A stretch of 64,000 nucleotides of DNA from Melghirimyces thermohalophilus. GTDB lineage: Bacteria; Bacillota; Bacilli; Thermoactinomycetales; DSM-45169. Positions 32,892 through 42,600 of this stretch are shown piece by piece (within the stretch, counting starts at the first letter, position 1; every line of letters starts with the position of its first letter). A program made the translations under genes and the position numbers. The DNA lies in contig NZ_FMZA01000012.1 in the NCBI RefSeq assembly GCF_900102685.1, forward strand, positions 39,846-103,845, in the 5' to 3' direction. Under the pieces are notes generated by a model. It worked only from the letters and a program-made list of their open reading frames with translations. It was not told the origin of the DNA and made no database searches.

Positions 32892-33395
32892 ACCTTCACT
32901 CCTCTATCTATATTTCCAACTTCATTTCTGCCTTTTCTTTGGATTTCCTCCTAACTCTGTAACAGGTTATAAGGGTAAATTTTTTTCACGTAAAACAACT
33001 CAGCTGTTCGCGGAATCGCCATTCCCTCTTTCTCCGATCATGGCCGAGAGATTGCGGGCGGACCAAAACCACGGAAGGAACCGAGCATTCCATAGGGCCG
33101 CCGAACCCGCTCCATGTGACGGATCAGGCCTGGGTCAAACCTCAATCCACCCTCATGCTTTTATATAGGCTTATCCATCTCATTTTAGTCCGACAGATTA
33201 TTAAGACTATCGGAATTTTTGCGGGACAGGCCTTCCCCTTGCCGTAACGTTGAAACGAAACAAAGAAACCCCTTAGGAGGACCCTTCTTGCAAAATCCGG
33301 AAAGGGAACGCTGAATCGGTGAGCGGGATCCAATGGTGACACGCACACATTTATCCTTTTCTGTTCTCCTGTCCAATCGCCGATCAAAAATTGCA
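32892..33395. other. Intergenic stretch without a supported gene
   Basis: Stops are frequent and no open frame has a ribosome binding site. A short plus-strand frame near 33117 looks hydrophobic but lacks a start signal. Confidence 0.4.
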
Positions 33396-33435
33396 CATAT
33401 GTTACAGGGACAGCCATTGAAAGGGGGATGCTCAG

Positions 33436-33543
33436 ATGAGCTGGTATCGCGGAGGATACGGTTACGGATTTGGTTTGCGCCGGCTGCTCCTGTATCTTTT
33501 GGTCATTGCGGTGATTTTCGGGTTGGTAGGTGTCGTTTGGTAA
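33436..33543 (+). CDS. YjcZ-like small membrane peptide (35 aa)
   Basis: ATG 33436 follows AAAGGGGGATG. The peptide starts MSWYRGGYGYGFG and then has one hydrophobic helix (LLLYLLVIAVIFGLVGVVW). The Gly/Tyr-rich head plus helix is the YjcZ/sporulation-peptide pattern. CATATGTTA at 33396-33404 fits a SigE/SigK -10 (CATAnnnTA), suggesting expression in the mother cell, but no good -35 was seen. A strong terminator follows. Confidence 0.75.
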   Translation: MSWYRGGYGYGFGLRRLLLYLLVIAVIFGLVGVVW

Positions 33544-33581
33544 TCATCTCCCCCGCGGGAGGTCCACCCCTTTTGCACCAT

Positions 33582-33622
33582 CACCAAAAAACCCCTCGTA
33601 AAAACGAGGGGTTTTTTGGTGA
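33582..33622. terminator. Bidirectional terminator
   Basis: CACCAAAAAACCCCTCGT/ACGAGGGGTTTTTTGGTG with an AAAA loop. T-runs on both strands serve the YjcZ-like gene and the convergent ABC operon. Confidence 0.9.
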
Positions 33623-33657
33623 CGCCCTTTTTCCATCTCCTCTATCCTGCCTTTGGA

Positions 33658-35256
33658 TCAACCATGCAAATCCCGTCTTTTGTATCCCATCCAGCCCACT
33701 GTTGCCAGGAGAATAGCCACAGCTGTCAGTAGCCACACTTTGCTGACATCCATCTCTTCCACAGGTAGTTGCGGTATATGCCCAAAAGGGGAAATTTGGG
33801 CTACCCACTCCGGGAATTGAAACAGTCCGCCAAGATATACCACGATAAAGGAGTAAAACAGATAGAGCCAGACCAAAGCGTTCCATTTCGGCAGCAAACC
33901 GATCAGCATGGCGGAGGTGCCGATCATGACGAGCAACGCCGGATAAAAGGCAATGGCGGCACTATAAACCATGCCAAATGCCAATTTTCCTTCCATCGCC
34001 GCCGTTCCTGCCGCCCACAAACCGATGGCCGCCAGCGACAGCATGACAAATCCGTTCCCTGCGGAGAGCAAACCATAGCTTGTCATCAGCCGAGTGCGGG
34101 AGACCGCTCTTCCCAGCACCGGTTCGATCCGGTTCCGTTTCTCTTCCCCGTATAACTTATTCATGGCCATCACTGGGGGAACCGTTGCCAGGATAGCCAT
34201 TACGGTGATGATCTTGGAGATAAACTGTTCCGTCAGCGATACTCCGGGGGCCTCAGCCAGAAACTGCTTCATCATCTCATTCTCTTGAAAAAAGGACTCC
34301 AGTTCCCCTAACACCGACCCGTAGGAGAGGCCGATGAGTAACATACCGATCCCCCAGGCAATCGTTCCCGTCCGCTGCAGTCGCCAAGCGAGTCCGATCG
34401 GGGTTCTCAAAAGAGGCGATGCTTGTTTTCTGCCGGGCCTTTCGTTAAGAAAACCAGCTCCCAGATCACGAATGCTATGCAAATAATAGGCACCGGCAAA
34501 CCCTATCGCCGATCCCAGAAACATCAAACAAACCGGCCACCAATCATTGTGGGCGTATACCTGAGCCTTCGTCACCCACCCCAGGGGGGAGATCCATGAT
34601 AACGCCTCCACCGTCACATCGCCGATCCCCCGCATGAGATAGGCAATAACGAGCAGTGTGATGGCGTAACCTCTCGCTCCGCGGTTACTTCCTGAAAGTT
34701 GGGCAAAAAGGGCTGCCACTCCGGCAAAGAAAAGGCCGATCCCGCCCAACACCGCCCCATACAGGAGCGAGCCTTCCAATCCCATTCCATCAAAAGGAAG
34801 GGTGGCTAACCCAAATCCCGTCACCAAAGCCAACAGCAAATTGCTGACACAAACCATCAGGAGCATAGCGTGCAGATTGGACAGACGGCCCACCGGCAGG
34901 GATTGAATGATCTCCATCCGTCCCTTCTCCTCATCCCCCCGCGTGTGACGGGTCACCAGCAATATGTTCATCAGTCCGACGATGATAGCCGTAAACAGCA
35001 ACATTTGGTGCGCAGTCATCGCGCCCAGGGTATAGTGATCCAAATCTCCAGGTCCCACCATAGCCGTCATCGCCGGATTTCTCATCCCTTCCGCCATCCC
35101 ATCCCGCGCCTGTTGGGTCGGATATAAATCATCCAAGGCGAAGGTTATGATGAAGGTAAAACAGGGGACTCCCACCAACCACAAAAGGCTACGGAAGCGC
35201 TCTTTTTTCATGATAAACCGGAAAAGAATCCCGCTCCGGGCAAATTCCGAGGCCAT
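33658..35256 (-). CDS. ABC exporter permease (ABC-2 type, double-length)
   Basis: About 532 residues with roughly twelve hydrophobic segments arranged as two six-helix halves, as in antibiotic exporters of the TetB/YhcI-like group. HTRGDEEKGRMEIIQSLPVGRL near 105 and EEKRNRIEPVLGRAVSRTRL near 370 are the repeated coupling-loop motifs of the two halves. ATG 35256 has GGGAGGTGA six bases upstream; a GTG at 35265 overlaps the ATPase stop. It works with the ATPase encoded just upstream, under the TetR regulator. The exported compound is unknown; a drug or lipid is likely. Confidence 0.88.
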   Translation of the reverse strand: MASEFARSGILFRFIMKKERFRSLLWLVGVPCFTFIITFALDDLYPTQQARDGMAEGMRNPAMTAMVGPGDLDHYTLGAMTAHQMLLFTAIIVGLMNILLVTRHTRGDEEKGRMEIIQSLPVGRLSNLHAMLLMVCVSNLLLALVTGFGLATLPFDGMGLEGSLLYGAVLGGIGLFFAGVAALFAQLSGSNRGARGYAITLLVIAYLMRGIGDVTVEALSWISPLGWVTKAQVYAHNDWWPVCLMFLGSAIGFAGAYYLHSIRDLGAGFLNERPGRKQASPLLRTPIGLAWRLQRTGTIAWGIGMLLIGLSYGSVLGELESFFQENEMMKQFLAEAPGVSLTEQFISKIITVMAILATVPPVMAMNKLYGEEKRNRIEPVLGRAVSRTRLMTSYGLLSAGNGFVMLSLAAIGLWAAGTAAMEGKLAFGMVYSAAIAFYPALLVMIGTSAMLIGLLPKWNALVWLYLFYSFIVVYLGGLFQFPEWVAQISPFGHIPQLPVEEMDVSKVWLLTAVAILLATVGWMGYKRRDLHG

Positions 35257-35261
35257 CGCGG

Positions 35262-36161
35262 TCACCTCCCACCGGCGTCTTCATAATGGCGCAAAAACAC
35301 ATCTTCCAAGGTCGGCGGCGCACTCTCCAACTTCACAATCCCGTAAGGGCTGACATGTTGTATCACGCGGTCCAGTTCATCGGCATCCACCTGCAGGGCC
35401 AAGGTGTGACCCTTCTGTTCGAGGTGATGAATGCCGGCTAATGCTTGTAGCCCGGAGACAGGCTGTCGGGTTTCGATCTGCAGATGGGTACGTGTCAAAT
35501 GGCGCAGCTGGGCCAAGGTGCCTGATTCGATGATCTCACCCTGTCGAATGATGGCGATCCGGTCACACACTTTCTCTACCTCCGATAAGATGTGACTGGA
35601 CAGAAGGACGCTTTTTCCTTCCCGTTTCGCCTCCAGAATGCACTCCTGAAACACGCGCTCCATCAAGGGATCAAGACCGGAGGTGGGCTCATCCAAAATA
35701 TACAGATCTGCATCGGAAGCAAAGGCGGCTACCAGGGCCACCTTTTGTCGGTTTCCCTTGGAGTAGGTGGCACATTTTTTTGTCGGGTCCAACTGGAATC
35801 GCTCCATCAACTCTTCCCGGCGCTTCCTCACCTGTTTTCCCCGACTTCCCCGCAGGGAAAGAAAGAGGTCGATCACCTCACCGCCGGTTAAGCGGGGCCA
35901 CAAATTGACATCCCCCGGCACATAAGCCATCCGCTGGTGAATCTGAACCGCCTCTTTCCACGCATCCTGGCCAAAAATCTTCGCTTCTCCCGCATCTGCT
36001 TTTAACATCCCGAGTAAAATCCGGATGGTCGTCGATTTTCCCGCTCCGTTGGGACCGATAAAACCGTAAATTTCCCCTTGGTTCACCTCGATGTTCACGC
36101 CGTTTAACGCCGTAAACTTCCCAAACCGTTTCACCAGGTCCGTCGTTTTTAACACCGCCAC
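35262..36161 (-). CDS. ABC exporter ATP-binding protein
   Basis: 299 residues. Walker A is GPNGAGKSTTIR near 38, the signature YSKGNRQKV near 134 (Y/SKG variant), Walker B LYILDEPTSGLDP near 154 and the His switch LSSHILSE near 188. The C-terminal ~80 residues resemble the accessory domain of drug exporters (LEDVFLRHYE). GTG 36161 has GAAGGGGTG upstream. It is the middle gene of TetR-ATPase-permease, separated from tetR by six bases. Confidence 0.92.
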   Translation of the reverse strand: MAVLKTTDLVKRFGKFTALNGVNIEVNQGEIYGFIGPNGAGKSTTIRILLGMLKADAGEAKIFGQDAWKEAVQIHQRMAYVPGDVNLWPRLTGGEVIDLFLSLRGSRGKQVRKRREELMERFQLDPTKKCATYSKGNRQKVALVAAFASDADLYILDEPTSGLDPLMERVFQECILEAKREGKSVLLSSHILSEVEKVCDRIAIIRQGEIIESGTLAQLRHLTRTHLQIETRQPVSGLQALAGIHHLEQKGHTLALQVDADELDRVIQHVSPYGIVKLESAPPTLEDVFLRHYEDAGGR

Positions 36162-36167
36162 CGCTCT

Positions 36168-36800
36168 TCACCCCTTCGATTTGTAAAAGATGGTTTTTAA
36201 AACATCCATGTATTGGTAAAACTCTTCCCACAGCGGCTCAAGTGAGATAGCGGTCATCTTTTGTCCTTGAAATCGGGTTTTCAATTCATTCTGATACCCT
36301 TCAATCGCCCACCGGATCAACTGGTACGCTTTTTCCACATCGACATCATCCCGGAATAAGGTGACATCGACACCTTTATACAACTTTTCCTCACCCAATC
36401 GTTGCAAGGATTCGATCCGCTTTTTCTGGTCAGCGGCAAGCTCATTTTCCGGCGTCAACAAAAAAGTGCCCATAAATTGAAACACATGAGGGTGATCGAT
36501 CATGGCATCCATCTTGAGGTGGGCAGCCTGTTCCAACCGTTGGATGAAATCGGACTCACTGGTATCGATCCGCTGGAGATAGTGCTGGCGCACGATGTTG
36601 AGACTGTAATCGATCAGATAGCGGTACAGCTCCTGTTTGCTACGGAAGTAGTAGAAAAGCATTCCTTTCCCGATTTCTGCTTTTTTCACTATTCGGTTGG
36701 TGGACGCTTGTTCATAGCCGTGTTCAGCAAATTCTTGCAGAGCGGCGTTGATGATCTTCCGTTGTTTGTCGGGATGAAGAGCCGCAAACTTCTCCGTCAT
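36168..36800 (-). CDS. TetR family regulator of the ABC exporter
   Basis: 210 residues. The N-terminal helix-turn-helix is KIINAALQEFAEHGYEQASTNRIVKKAEIGKGMLFYYFRSKQELY. The ligand domain has several aromatic residues (MGTFLLTPENEL, EFYQYMD). ATG 36800 follows CAGGAGGAAATAAG and is preferred over 36845. It heads the exporter operon. The palindrome GACCA-GGT-TGGTC overlaps its own -35, so it probably represses itself and the exporter until a ligand binds. Confidence 0.9.
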   Translation of the reverse strand: MTEKFAALHPDKQRKIINAALQEFAEHGYEQASTNRIVKKAEIGKGMLFYYFRSKQELYRYLIDYSLNIVRQHYLQRIDTSESDFIQRLEQAAHLKMDAMIDHPHVFQFMGTFLLTPENELAADQKKRIESLQRLGEEKLYKGVDVTLFRDDVDVEKAYQLIRWAIEGYQNELKTRFQGQKMTAISLEPLWEEFYQYMDVLKTIFYKSKG

Positions 36801-36835
36801 CTTATTTCCTCCTGTAGACCGATTGGGTCGAATCA

Positions 36836-36864
36836 AGTGTAGCATGATCGACCAGGTTGGTCAA
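36836..36864 (-). promoter_or_regulatory. Promoter with TetR operator
   Basis: On the minus strand TTGACC (36859-36864), 17-bp spacer, TACACT (36836-36841). GACCA-GGT-TGGTC (36850-36862) is a perfect inverted repeat that covers the spacer and -35. Confidence 0.75.
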
Positions 36865-36958
36865 CGATGGACAAGGGTAAGTTTTTTTATATTCAGGATT
36901 CATATGGACCCGCCTGACCCACTCTACGAATCCGTTATATATGGAGAGAGGTGATTGG

Positions 36959-37170
<212 letters not shown>

Positions 37171-37266
37171 AATCATGGTTAAAAAGATAAACTCTCATTT
37201 ATACGGATAGAGAGGGCCTGTTATACTAGAGTTGTTATCTCAAATTCGATTGAAAGGATGAAGCGG

Positions 37267-37878
37267 ATGTTTGGAAAAGTGGCCTCTGACGTCTTGGGCC
37301 TGAGCGACATCGGATCGGTGATTCAACCGGCGGACTATGACAAGGTGGATGCCGACGATTGCGTGATGCATGAAGACGGCGAACGGATTTATTTCCTGAT
37401 CAAATCCAAGTCTGATGAGTACTGTTTCACCAACAAAGCCCTTATTCACCTAGACGGAAGCAGTGCCACCAGTAAAAAGCGCACCTTGAAACGGTATGAT
37501 TATCATCGATATGAGATCTCCAACGTCTCCCTGGAAACAGCCGGCACCGTTGATTTGGATGTGGAGATTAAATTTACCCTGGGCGGTGCTCAATTTTCGA
37601 TCGACGTCAACAAAAAGCACCTGGAAGAGCTGAAGGATCTGTATAAAGCTCTGCTTAAAATTGCCGAACTCACCCAAGACAACAACGTCTCCCTGGGCCA
37701 CGCCAAACAGAGCCTGGAGTTGGCCTCCACCACCCTAGGCCGCGCTCGTGTGGAAGGCACCCTTCATGAAGAATTAAAAGAGATGAATCAACTGGCCTTC
37801 GATTGGCTGCAGGAAGCACGGAAGCAATACCATATCAAAGACTTCAGCTCCGTTTTCGAGCGCTATATCAACAACTAA
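37267..37878 (+). CDS. yvbH: YvbH-like protein with bacterial PH domain
   Basis: 203 residues, very close in pattern to Bacillus YvbH: MFGKVASDVLGLSDIG, ADYDKVDADDCVMHEDGE, DEYCFTNKALIHLDG and KRTLKRYDYHRYEI. Residues ~1-120 form the bacterial PH-like domain, and the helical C-terminus is the YvbH oligomerisation region. ATG 37267 is preferred because GAAAGGATG lies eight bases upstream; ATG 37258 overlaps that site. The molecular role is not established. Monocistronic with a terminator. Confidence 0.92.
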   Translation: MFGKVASDVLGLSDIGSVIQPADYDKVDADDCVMHEDGERIYFLIKSKSDEYCFTNKALIHLDGSSATSKKRTLKRYDYHRYEISNVSLETAGTVDLDVEIKFTLGGAQFSIDVNKKHLEELKDLYKALLKIAELTQDNNVSLGHAKQSLELASTTLGRARVEGTLHEELKEMNQLAFDWLQEARKQYHIKDFSSVFERYINN

Positions 37879-37891
37879 ATTCCCCCATATA

Positions 37892-37923
37892 AAAAGGAGG
37901 AGCGATGGCGCTCCTCCTTTTTT
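37892..37923. terminator. Bidirectional terminator
   Basis: AAAAAGGAGGAGCG-ATGG-CGCTCCTCCTTTTTT between two convergent genes, with T-runs on both strands. Confidence 0.88.
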
Positions 37924-37960
37924 GTCCTGTTGGCAAAGAAAATAAGCCCGGATAGGCTTA

Positions 37961-38263
37961 TTAGCGAATCCAGGAACCGATGAGGGGATAATGGAAGGAG
38001 CGATCTTGAATCGCCCGGATGATCCCCATAATCGGAGCGATCAATCCGATCAAGCCGAAAATGACTAAAAACGGCAATCCGATCAAGATGAAGGAGAAAA
38101 AATAGGAGATGGAAACCAACAGCCAAATCACGAAATGAAAGACAAGTGCCTGCAGAGAAAGCCGCTTCAGTTCCCGTTCACTAGCCAGCAACCAAAGGAT
38201 CAACGGAATCAGCACGGGAGCAAACCAGATGCTGGCATGCAGCAGTATTTTGATCACTTTCAT
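37961..38263 (-). CDS. DUF4870-like small membrane protein
   Basis: 100 residues from ATG 38263 (MKVIKILLHA), with GAAAGGAGT upstream. Three hydrophobic segments are present: IWFAPVLIPLILWLL, FHFVIWLLVSISYFFSFILIG and FLVIFGLIGLIAPIMGIIRAI. The pattern and the tail FHYPLIGSWI match the DUF4870/Tic20-like family. No function is established. Confidence 0.75.
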   Translation of the reverse strand: MKVIKILLHASIWFAPVLIPLILWLLASERELKRLSLQALVFHFVIWLLVSISYFFSFILIGLPFLVIFGLIGLIAPIMGIIRAIQDRSFHYPLIGSWIR

Positions 38264-38470
38264 CGGTGCGACTCCTTTCCACGGTGTGGTGAATGATTCT
38301 AACATACCATAACCACTTGGATTGTAAACATGTATATGGTCCGAAGAACATCCGGGTTACGGCAGATGTGTTACACTCATGTTCACGATTTGAAAGTAAG
38401 TTTATGGGAACTTAAGTGCGGGGCGGTTATAAATTTTGGTTACTTGTGGAAAAAGGAGGGGGATAAGAAA

Positions 38471-39448
38471 ATGAAAAAAATCATGTTAACTGTTATAGCC
38501 ATTATGATTTTAAGCTATGCAGCATACCTCATTTTTAAAGATGACCATCCAGTTGGCCACTTTACATCTGAGGAAGGGAAGAAAGACTTTCAAAATGCTT
38601 ATCATGAAGCAATGTCACTTCTCCCAGAACCAGTGGATACGAAAAATATAAAGACAGAATATGGAATCGTTCGTGTCTATTACTTTACAAAAGAAGAGAA
38701 TAAACATAAGGAACCCATGATGTTACTGCCAGGACGTGCTGCATCTACCCCGATGTGGGAGTCGAATTTGGAAGGACTGATAAGTGAAAGACCGGTCTAC
38801 ACGGTAGATTTACTTGGTGAACCTGGTATGAGCATTCAAACAAAAGCAATTGAAAATCAAAAGGACCAAGCTAAATGGTTAAATGAAGTGATTATAAAGT
38901 TAGGATTAGAAAAAGTGCATATCATGGGCGTCTCCATCGGTGGATGGACGGCAATGAATTTGGTTCGCTTTTTTCCTGATCACATCGCTTCAGTTAGTTT
39001 GCTAGACCCTGTTATGGTATTTGAGCCCATCTCCTTTAAAATGGTTTTGGCATCTATTCCAGCTTCCGTCCCGTTAATCCCCCAGTCTATTAGAGAAAAG
39101 ATGTTAAGTTATATTTCAGGGGGAGCCGAAGCGAATGAAGATGTACCGGTTGCTAAATTGATTGAATCAGGTATGCGTAATTTTAAATTGAAAGTGCCAG
39201 CGCCGGATCAATTTAGTGAAGAGGACTTACAAAATATCCATGTGCCAGTACTTGCATTAATGGCTGAAAACAGTACGATGCATAATTCAAAAAAAGCAGT
39301 TGAAAAAGGAAAAAAGTATGTCAAAGACATCGAAATTGAAAATTGGCCAAATGCATCTCATGCAATCAATGGCGAATTTCCCAATGAGATCAATAATAGA
39401 ATTCTGAGATTTGTAGAGAAAAATTCAAATTCTAAAGACGACCGATGA
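38471..39448 (+). CDS. Alpha/beta hydrolase, membrane-anchored
   Basis: 325 residues. An N-terminal anchor (IMLTVIAIMILSYAAYLIF) is followed by an alpha/beta hydrolase fold: LLPGRAAST (oxyanion region), GVSIGGW with the nucleophile Ser near 157, LLDPVM near 180 and the His in NASHAING near 300. ATG 38471 has AAGGAGGGGG upstream; the open frame begins earlier at 38330 without a site. It is clearly more AT-rich than its neighbours, which suggests recent acquisition. The substrate is unknown. Confidence 0.85.
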   Translation: MKKIMLTVIAIMILSYAAYLIFKDDHPVGHFTSEEGKKDFQNAYHEAMSLLPEPVDTKNIKTEYGIVRVYYFTKEENKHKEPMMLLPGRAASTPMWESNLEGLISERPVYTVDLLGEPGMSIQTKAIENQKDQAKWLNEVIIKLGLEKVHIMGVSIGGWTAMNLVRFFPDHIASVSLLDPVMVFEPISFKMVLASIPASVPLIPQSIREKMLSYISGGAEANEDVPVAKLIESGMRNFKLKVPAPDQFSEEDLQNIHVPVLALMAENSTMHNSKKAVEKGKKYVKDIEIENWPNASHAINGEFPNEINNRILRFVEKNSNSKDDR

Positions 39449-39479
39449 AGTTTGTGTAACCTGAAACTGGCAGACCACA

Positions 39480-39614
39480 TTGCGTCTGAACGGCTATATC
39501 CCGGAACTTACGAACAAAGACACAGAAGGGTGGATGATGCCCAAGGCGTTGTCTGCCGCGGAAGAAATGCATCAGTCACTAAAAAAGACAGTATGGGATG
39601 AAAAGCATTGTTAA
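39480..39614 (+). pseudogene. C-terminal remnant of an unidentified gene
   Basis: About 44 codons read LNGYIPELTNKDTEGWMMPK and then ALSAAEEMHQSLKKTVWDEK before TAA at 39612-39614. The text is protein-like but has no start codon or ribosome binding site. It follows the acquired hydrolase by only 30 bases. Confidence 0.35.
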
Positions 39615-39651
39615 ACCTTATTCGTCCCCATCATGGATCATGGGCATGAAG

Positions 39652-39680
39652 AAAGCCTTCTTCCGACGGGAAGAAGGCTT
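39652..39680. terminator. Terminator between the remnant and pyc
   Basis: AAGCCTTCTTCC-GACG-GGAAGAAGGCTT, with T-rich flanks CTCTTTCT (plus) and TCTTCAT (minus). It most likely ends the pyc transcript. Confidence 0.75.
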
Positions 39681-39697
39681 CTCTTTCTAAACCAAGG

Positions 39698-42600
39698 TTA
39701 TTCCATTTCCAGGAGCAGATCGTTGGTTTGGATCGATTCTCCTTCGGATACATAGAGCTCTTTGACCACGCCGTCGGCGGGTGCTTGAATGGCGGTTTCC
39801 ATTTTCATCGCTTCGGTGATCATCAAGTGATCGCCTTTTTTCACCTGTTCTCCCTTTTCGACGACGACCTTCACCACCGTGCCGGGCATAGAAGCACCGA
39901 TGTGGTTCGGGTTGTTCTTGTCCGCCTTTTTCCGGACGGGGACCGTCGATTTGACGCTGTGATCGGGAACGATCACTTCCCGGGGCTGCCCGTTCAGCTC
40001 AAAATAGACCACCCGGGTTCCATCGCTCTGCGCTTCCCCGATGGATACCAGCTTGACGATCAGGGTTTTCCCCTGTTCGATCTCCACTTCGATCTCCTCG
40101 CCCAGCCGCATTCCATAGAACAGCGTCGGCGTATCCAGGACGGACACATCTCCATATTCCTCTTTAAATGCTTCAAAATCCAAAAAGACATCGGGATACA
40201 AGGCGTAGGAGATCAAATCGTGGCTGGTCACCTGTCGATTCAACTTGTGGTACAGAGTTTCTTTCAGTTGATCAAAGTCAACCGGTTCCAGCCGCTCGCC
40301 GGGGCGAACGGTAATCGCCTCCCGACCCTTCAGAATGATCCGCTGCAACTCCTGGGGAAAGCCCTGGTAAGGTTGTCCCAGGTATCCCTGGAAAAATTCC
40401 ACCACGGAATTGGGGAAATCCAGCTTCTCCCCCTGCTCGTATATATCGTCTTCGGTCAGGTCGTTCTGCACCATGTACAACGCCATGTCGCCAACCACCT
40501 TGGAGGAGGGGGTCACTTTCACAATATCCCCGAACAGATCATTCACCCGCCGGTACATCCGCTTCACTTCACCCCAGCGATCACCCAGTCCCACGGCTTT
40601 CGCCTGCTGCCGCAGGTTGGAATACTGGCCACCCGGCATCTCGTGTTGATAAACCTCCGCATTGGGGGCTCGCATACCGCTTTCAAAGCCTTCATAGTAA
40701 TTCCGTGTCCCTTCCCAAAACTGGGAGAGCCGGTCGAGAGCCCGAATATTGACATCGGGCTTCCGCTCCGAATGGTCCAAGGCGTAATAGAGGCTGTTGG
40801 CACTAGGCTGGGAAGTGAGCCCGGCCATGGAACTGACCGCCACATCGACGATATCGACGCCGGCTTCCACCGCCTTGGCATAGGTGTAGATACCGTTGCC
40901 GCTGGTATCGTGGGTGTGGAGGTGGATCGGGATATCCACCGTCTCTTTCAAGGCAGAGATCAGTTCATAGGCTGCCTGGGGCTTCAACAGACCGGCCATA
41001 TCTTTGATACCCAAAATGTGCGCCCCGGCCTTTTCCAACTCCTTGGCCATGTTGCGGTAGTAGTTCAGGTCGTATTTATCCCGTTTCGGGTCGAGGATGT
41101 CACCGGTATAGCAGACGGAGGCTTCGGCGATTTTCCCGCTCTGCCGGACCGCATCGATGGCCAAAGTCATCCCTTTCACCCAGTTGAGACTGTCAAAGAT
41201 CCGAAACACATCGATGCCGGCTTCCGCCGATTGGGTGACAAACTCCTTGATCACATTATCGGGGTAGTTTTTGTAGCCGACGGCATTGGAAGCGCGCAGC
41301 AGCATCTGGAACAGTACATTGGGCATTTTCTCCCGCAGGATCATCAGGCGCTCCCAGGGATTCTCCTTCAAAAAGCGCATGGCAACATCAAAGGTGGCTC
41401 CGCCCCACATTTCTACAGAGAAAAGGTTGGGGAGCAGTCGCGCCGTCGGTTCCGCAATCTGCTTTAAATCATGAGTCCGCACCCGGGTCGCCAGCAAGGA
41501 TTGATGGGCATCCCGGAAGGTGGTATCCGTCAGCAACACTTGTTGTTGCTGCTTCACCCAGTTGACAAGCCCATCGGCCCCCTCCCGGTCCAAAATTTGC
41601 TTGGTACCCTCGGGCATCGGCTCCGAATGTTTCACTTTCGGGATCTGGGGCGGTTCAAAGGCCGGCTTCTTCTGTTTCTTCAGCCCTTCGAAACCGTTGA
41701 CAGTGGTGGTGCCGATATATTTCAGCATCTTGGTTCCCCGGTCCTTACTTTTCGGAAAGACAAACAACTCCGGGGTGGAATCGATAAAGGAGGTGTCGTA
41801 TTCACCGGATAAAAACTTGGAATGCCGGACCACGTTTTTCAGAAAGGCGATATTGGTCTTGATCCCGCGAATCCGAAATTCGCTTAAGTTACGCAACATT
41901 TTGGAGGCAGCACTTTCAAAGGTAAGGGCCCATGTGGACAGCTTCACCAGCAAGGAGTCGTAATGGGGGGTGATCACCGCTCCCTGGAACCCGTTCCCCG
42001 CATCCAGTCGAACTCCGAAGCCGCCCCCGGTCCGGTAAGCCCGGATCCGCCCCGTATCGGGGAGGAAGTCGTTGCTTGGATCTTCCGTCGTCACCCGGCA
42101 CTGAATCGAATAACCATGGGTGGTAATCTCCTCCTGAGGCGGGATGCCGATCGGCTCTTCGTGCAGCCGATGCCCCTCCGCAATGTAGATTTGCGATTGG
42201 ACGATGTCGACACCGGTTACCATTTCGGTGATGGTATGTTCCACCTGCACACGGGGATTCACTTCGATGAAGAAATACTCCCCTTGTTCATTGACGAGAA
42301 ATTCGACGGTGCCGACGTTGACATAACCGATCTCTTTCATCAATTGGACCGCCGACTCACAGATCGCTTCCCGCCATTCGTCCTTTAGGGATACACTCGG
42401 CGCGATTTCCACCACTTTTTGGTGGCGCCGTTGCACGGAACAGTCCCGCTCGTACAAATGGACCACATCGCCGCTCTGATCGGCCAAGATCTGTACCTCA
42501 ATGTGTTTCGGATTTTCCACGAATCGCTCCACATACACATCATCTCGGCCGAAAGCCTTCTTCGCTTCGGATTTGGCCCGGTCATACGCATCGGCTAAGG

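Noticed and set aside
33117..33246. Plus-strand GTG frame with a hydrophobic stretch
   Set aside because: No ribosome binding site and no other support; probably chance.
39728..41467. Very long plus-strand open frame (579 codons)
   Set aside because: It lies wholly antisense to pyruvate carboxylase, has His/Gly-rich text typical of shadow frames and no start signal.
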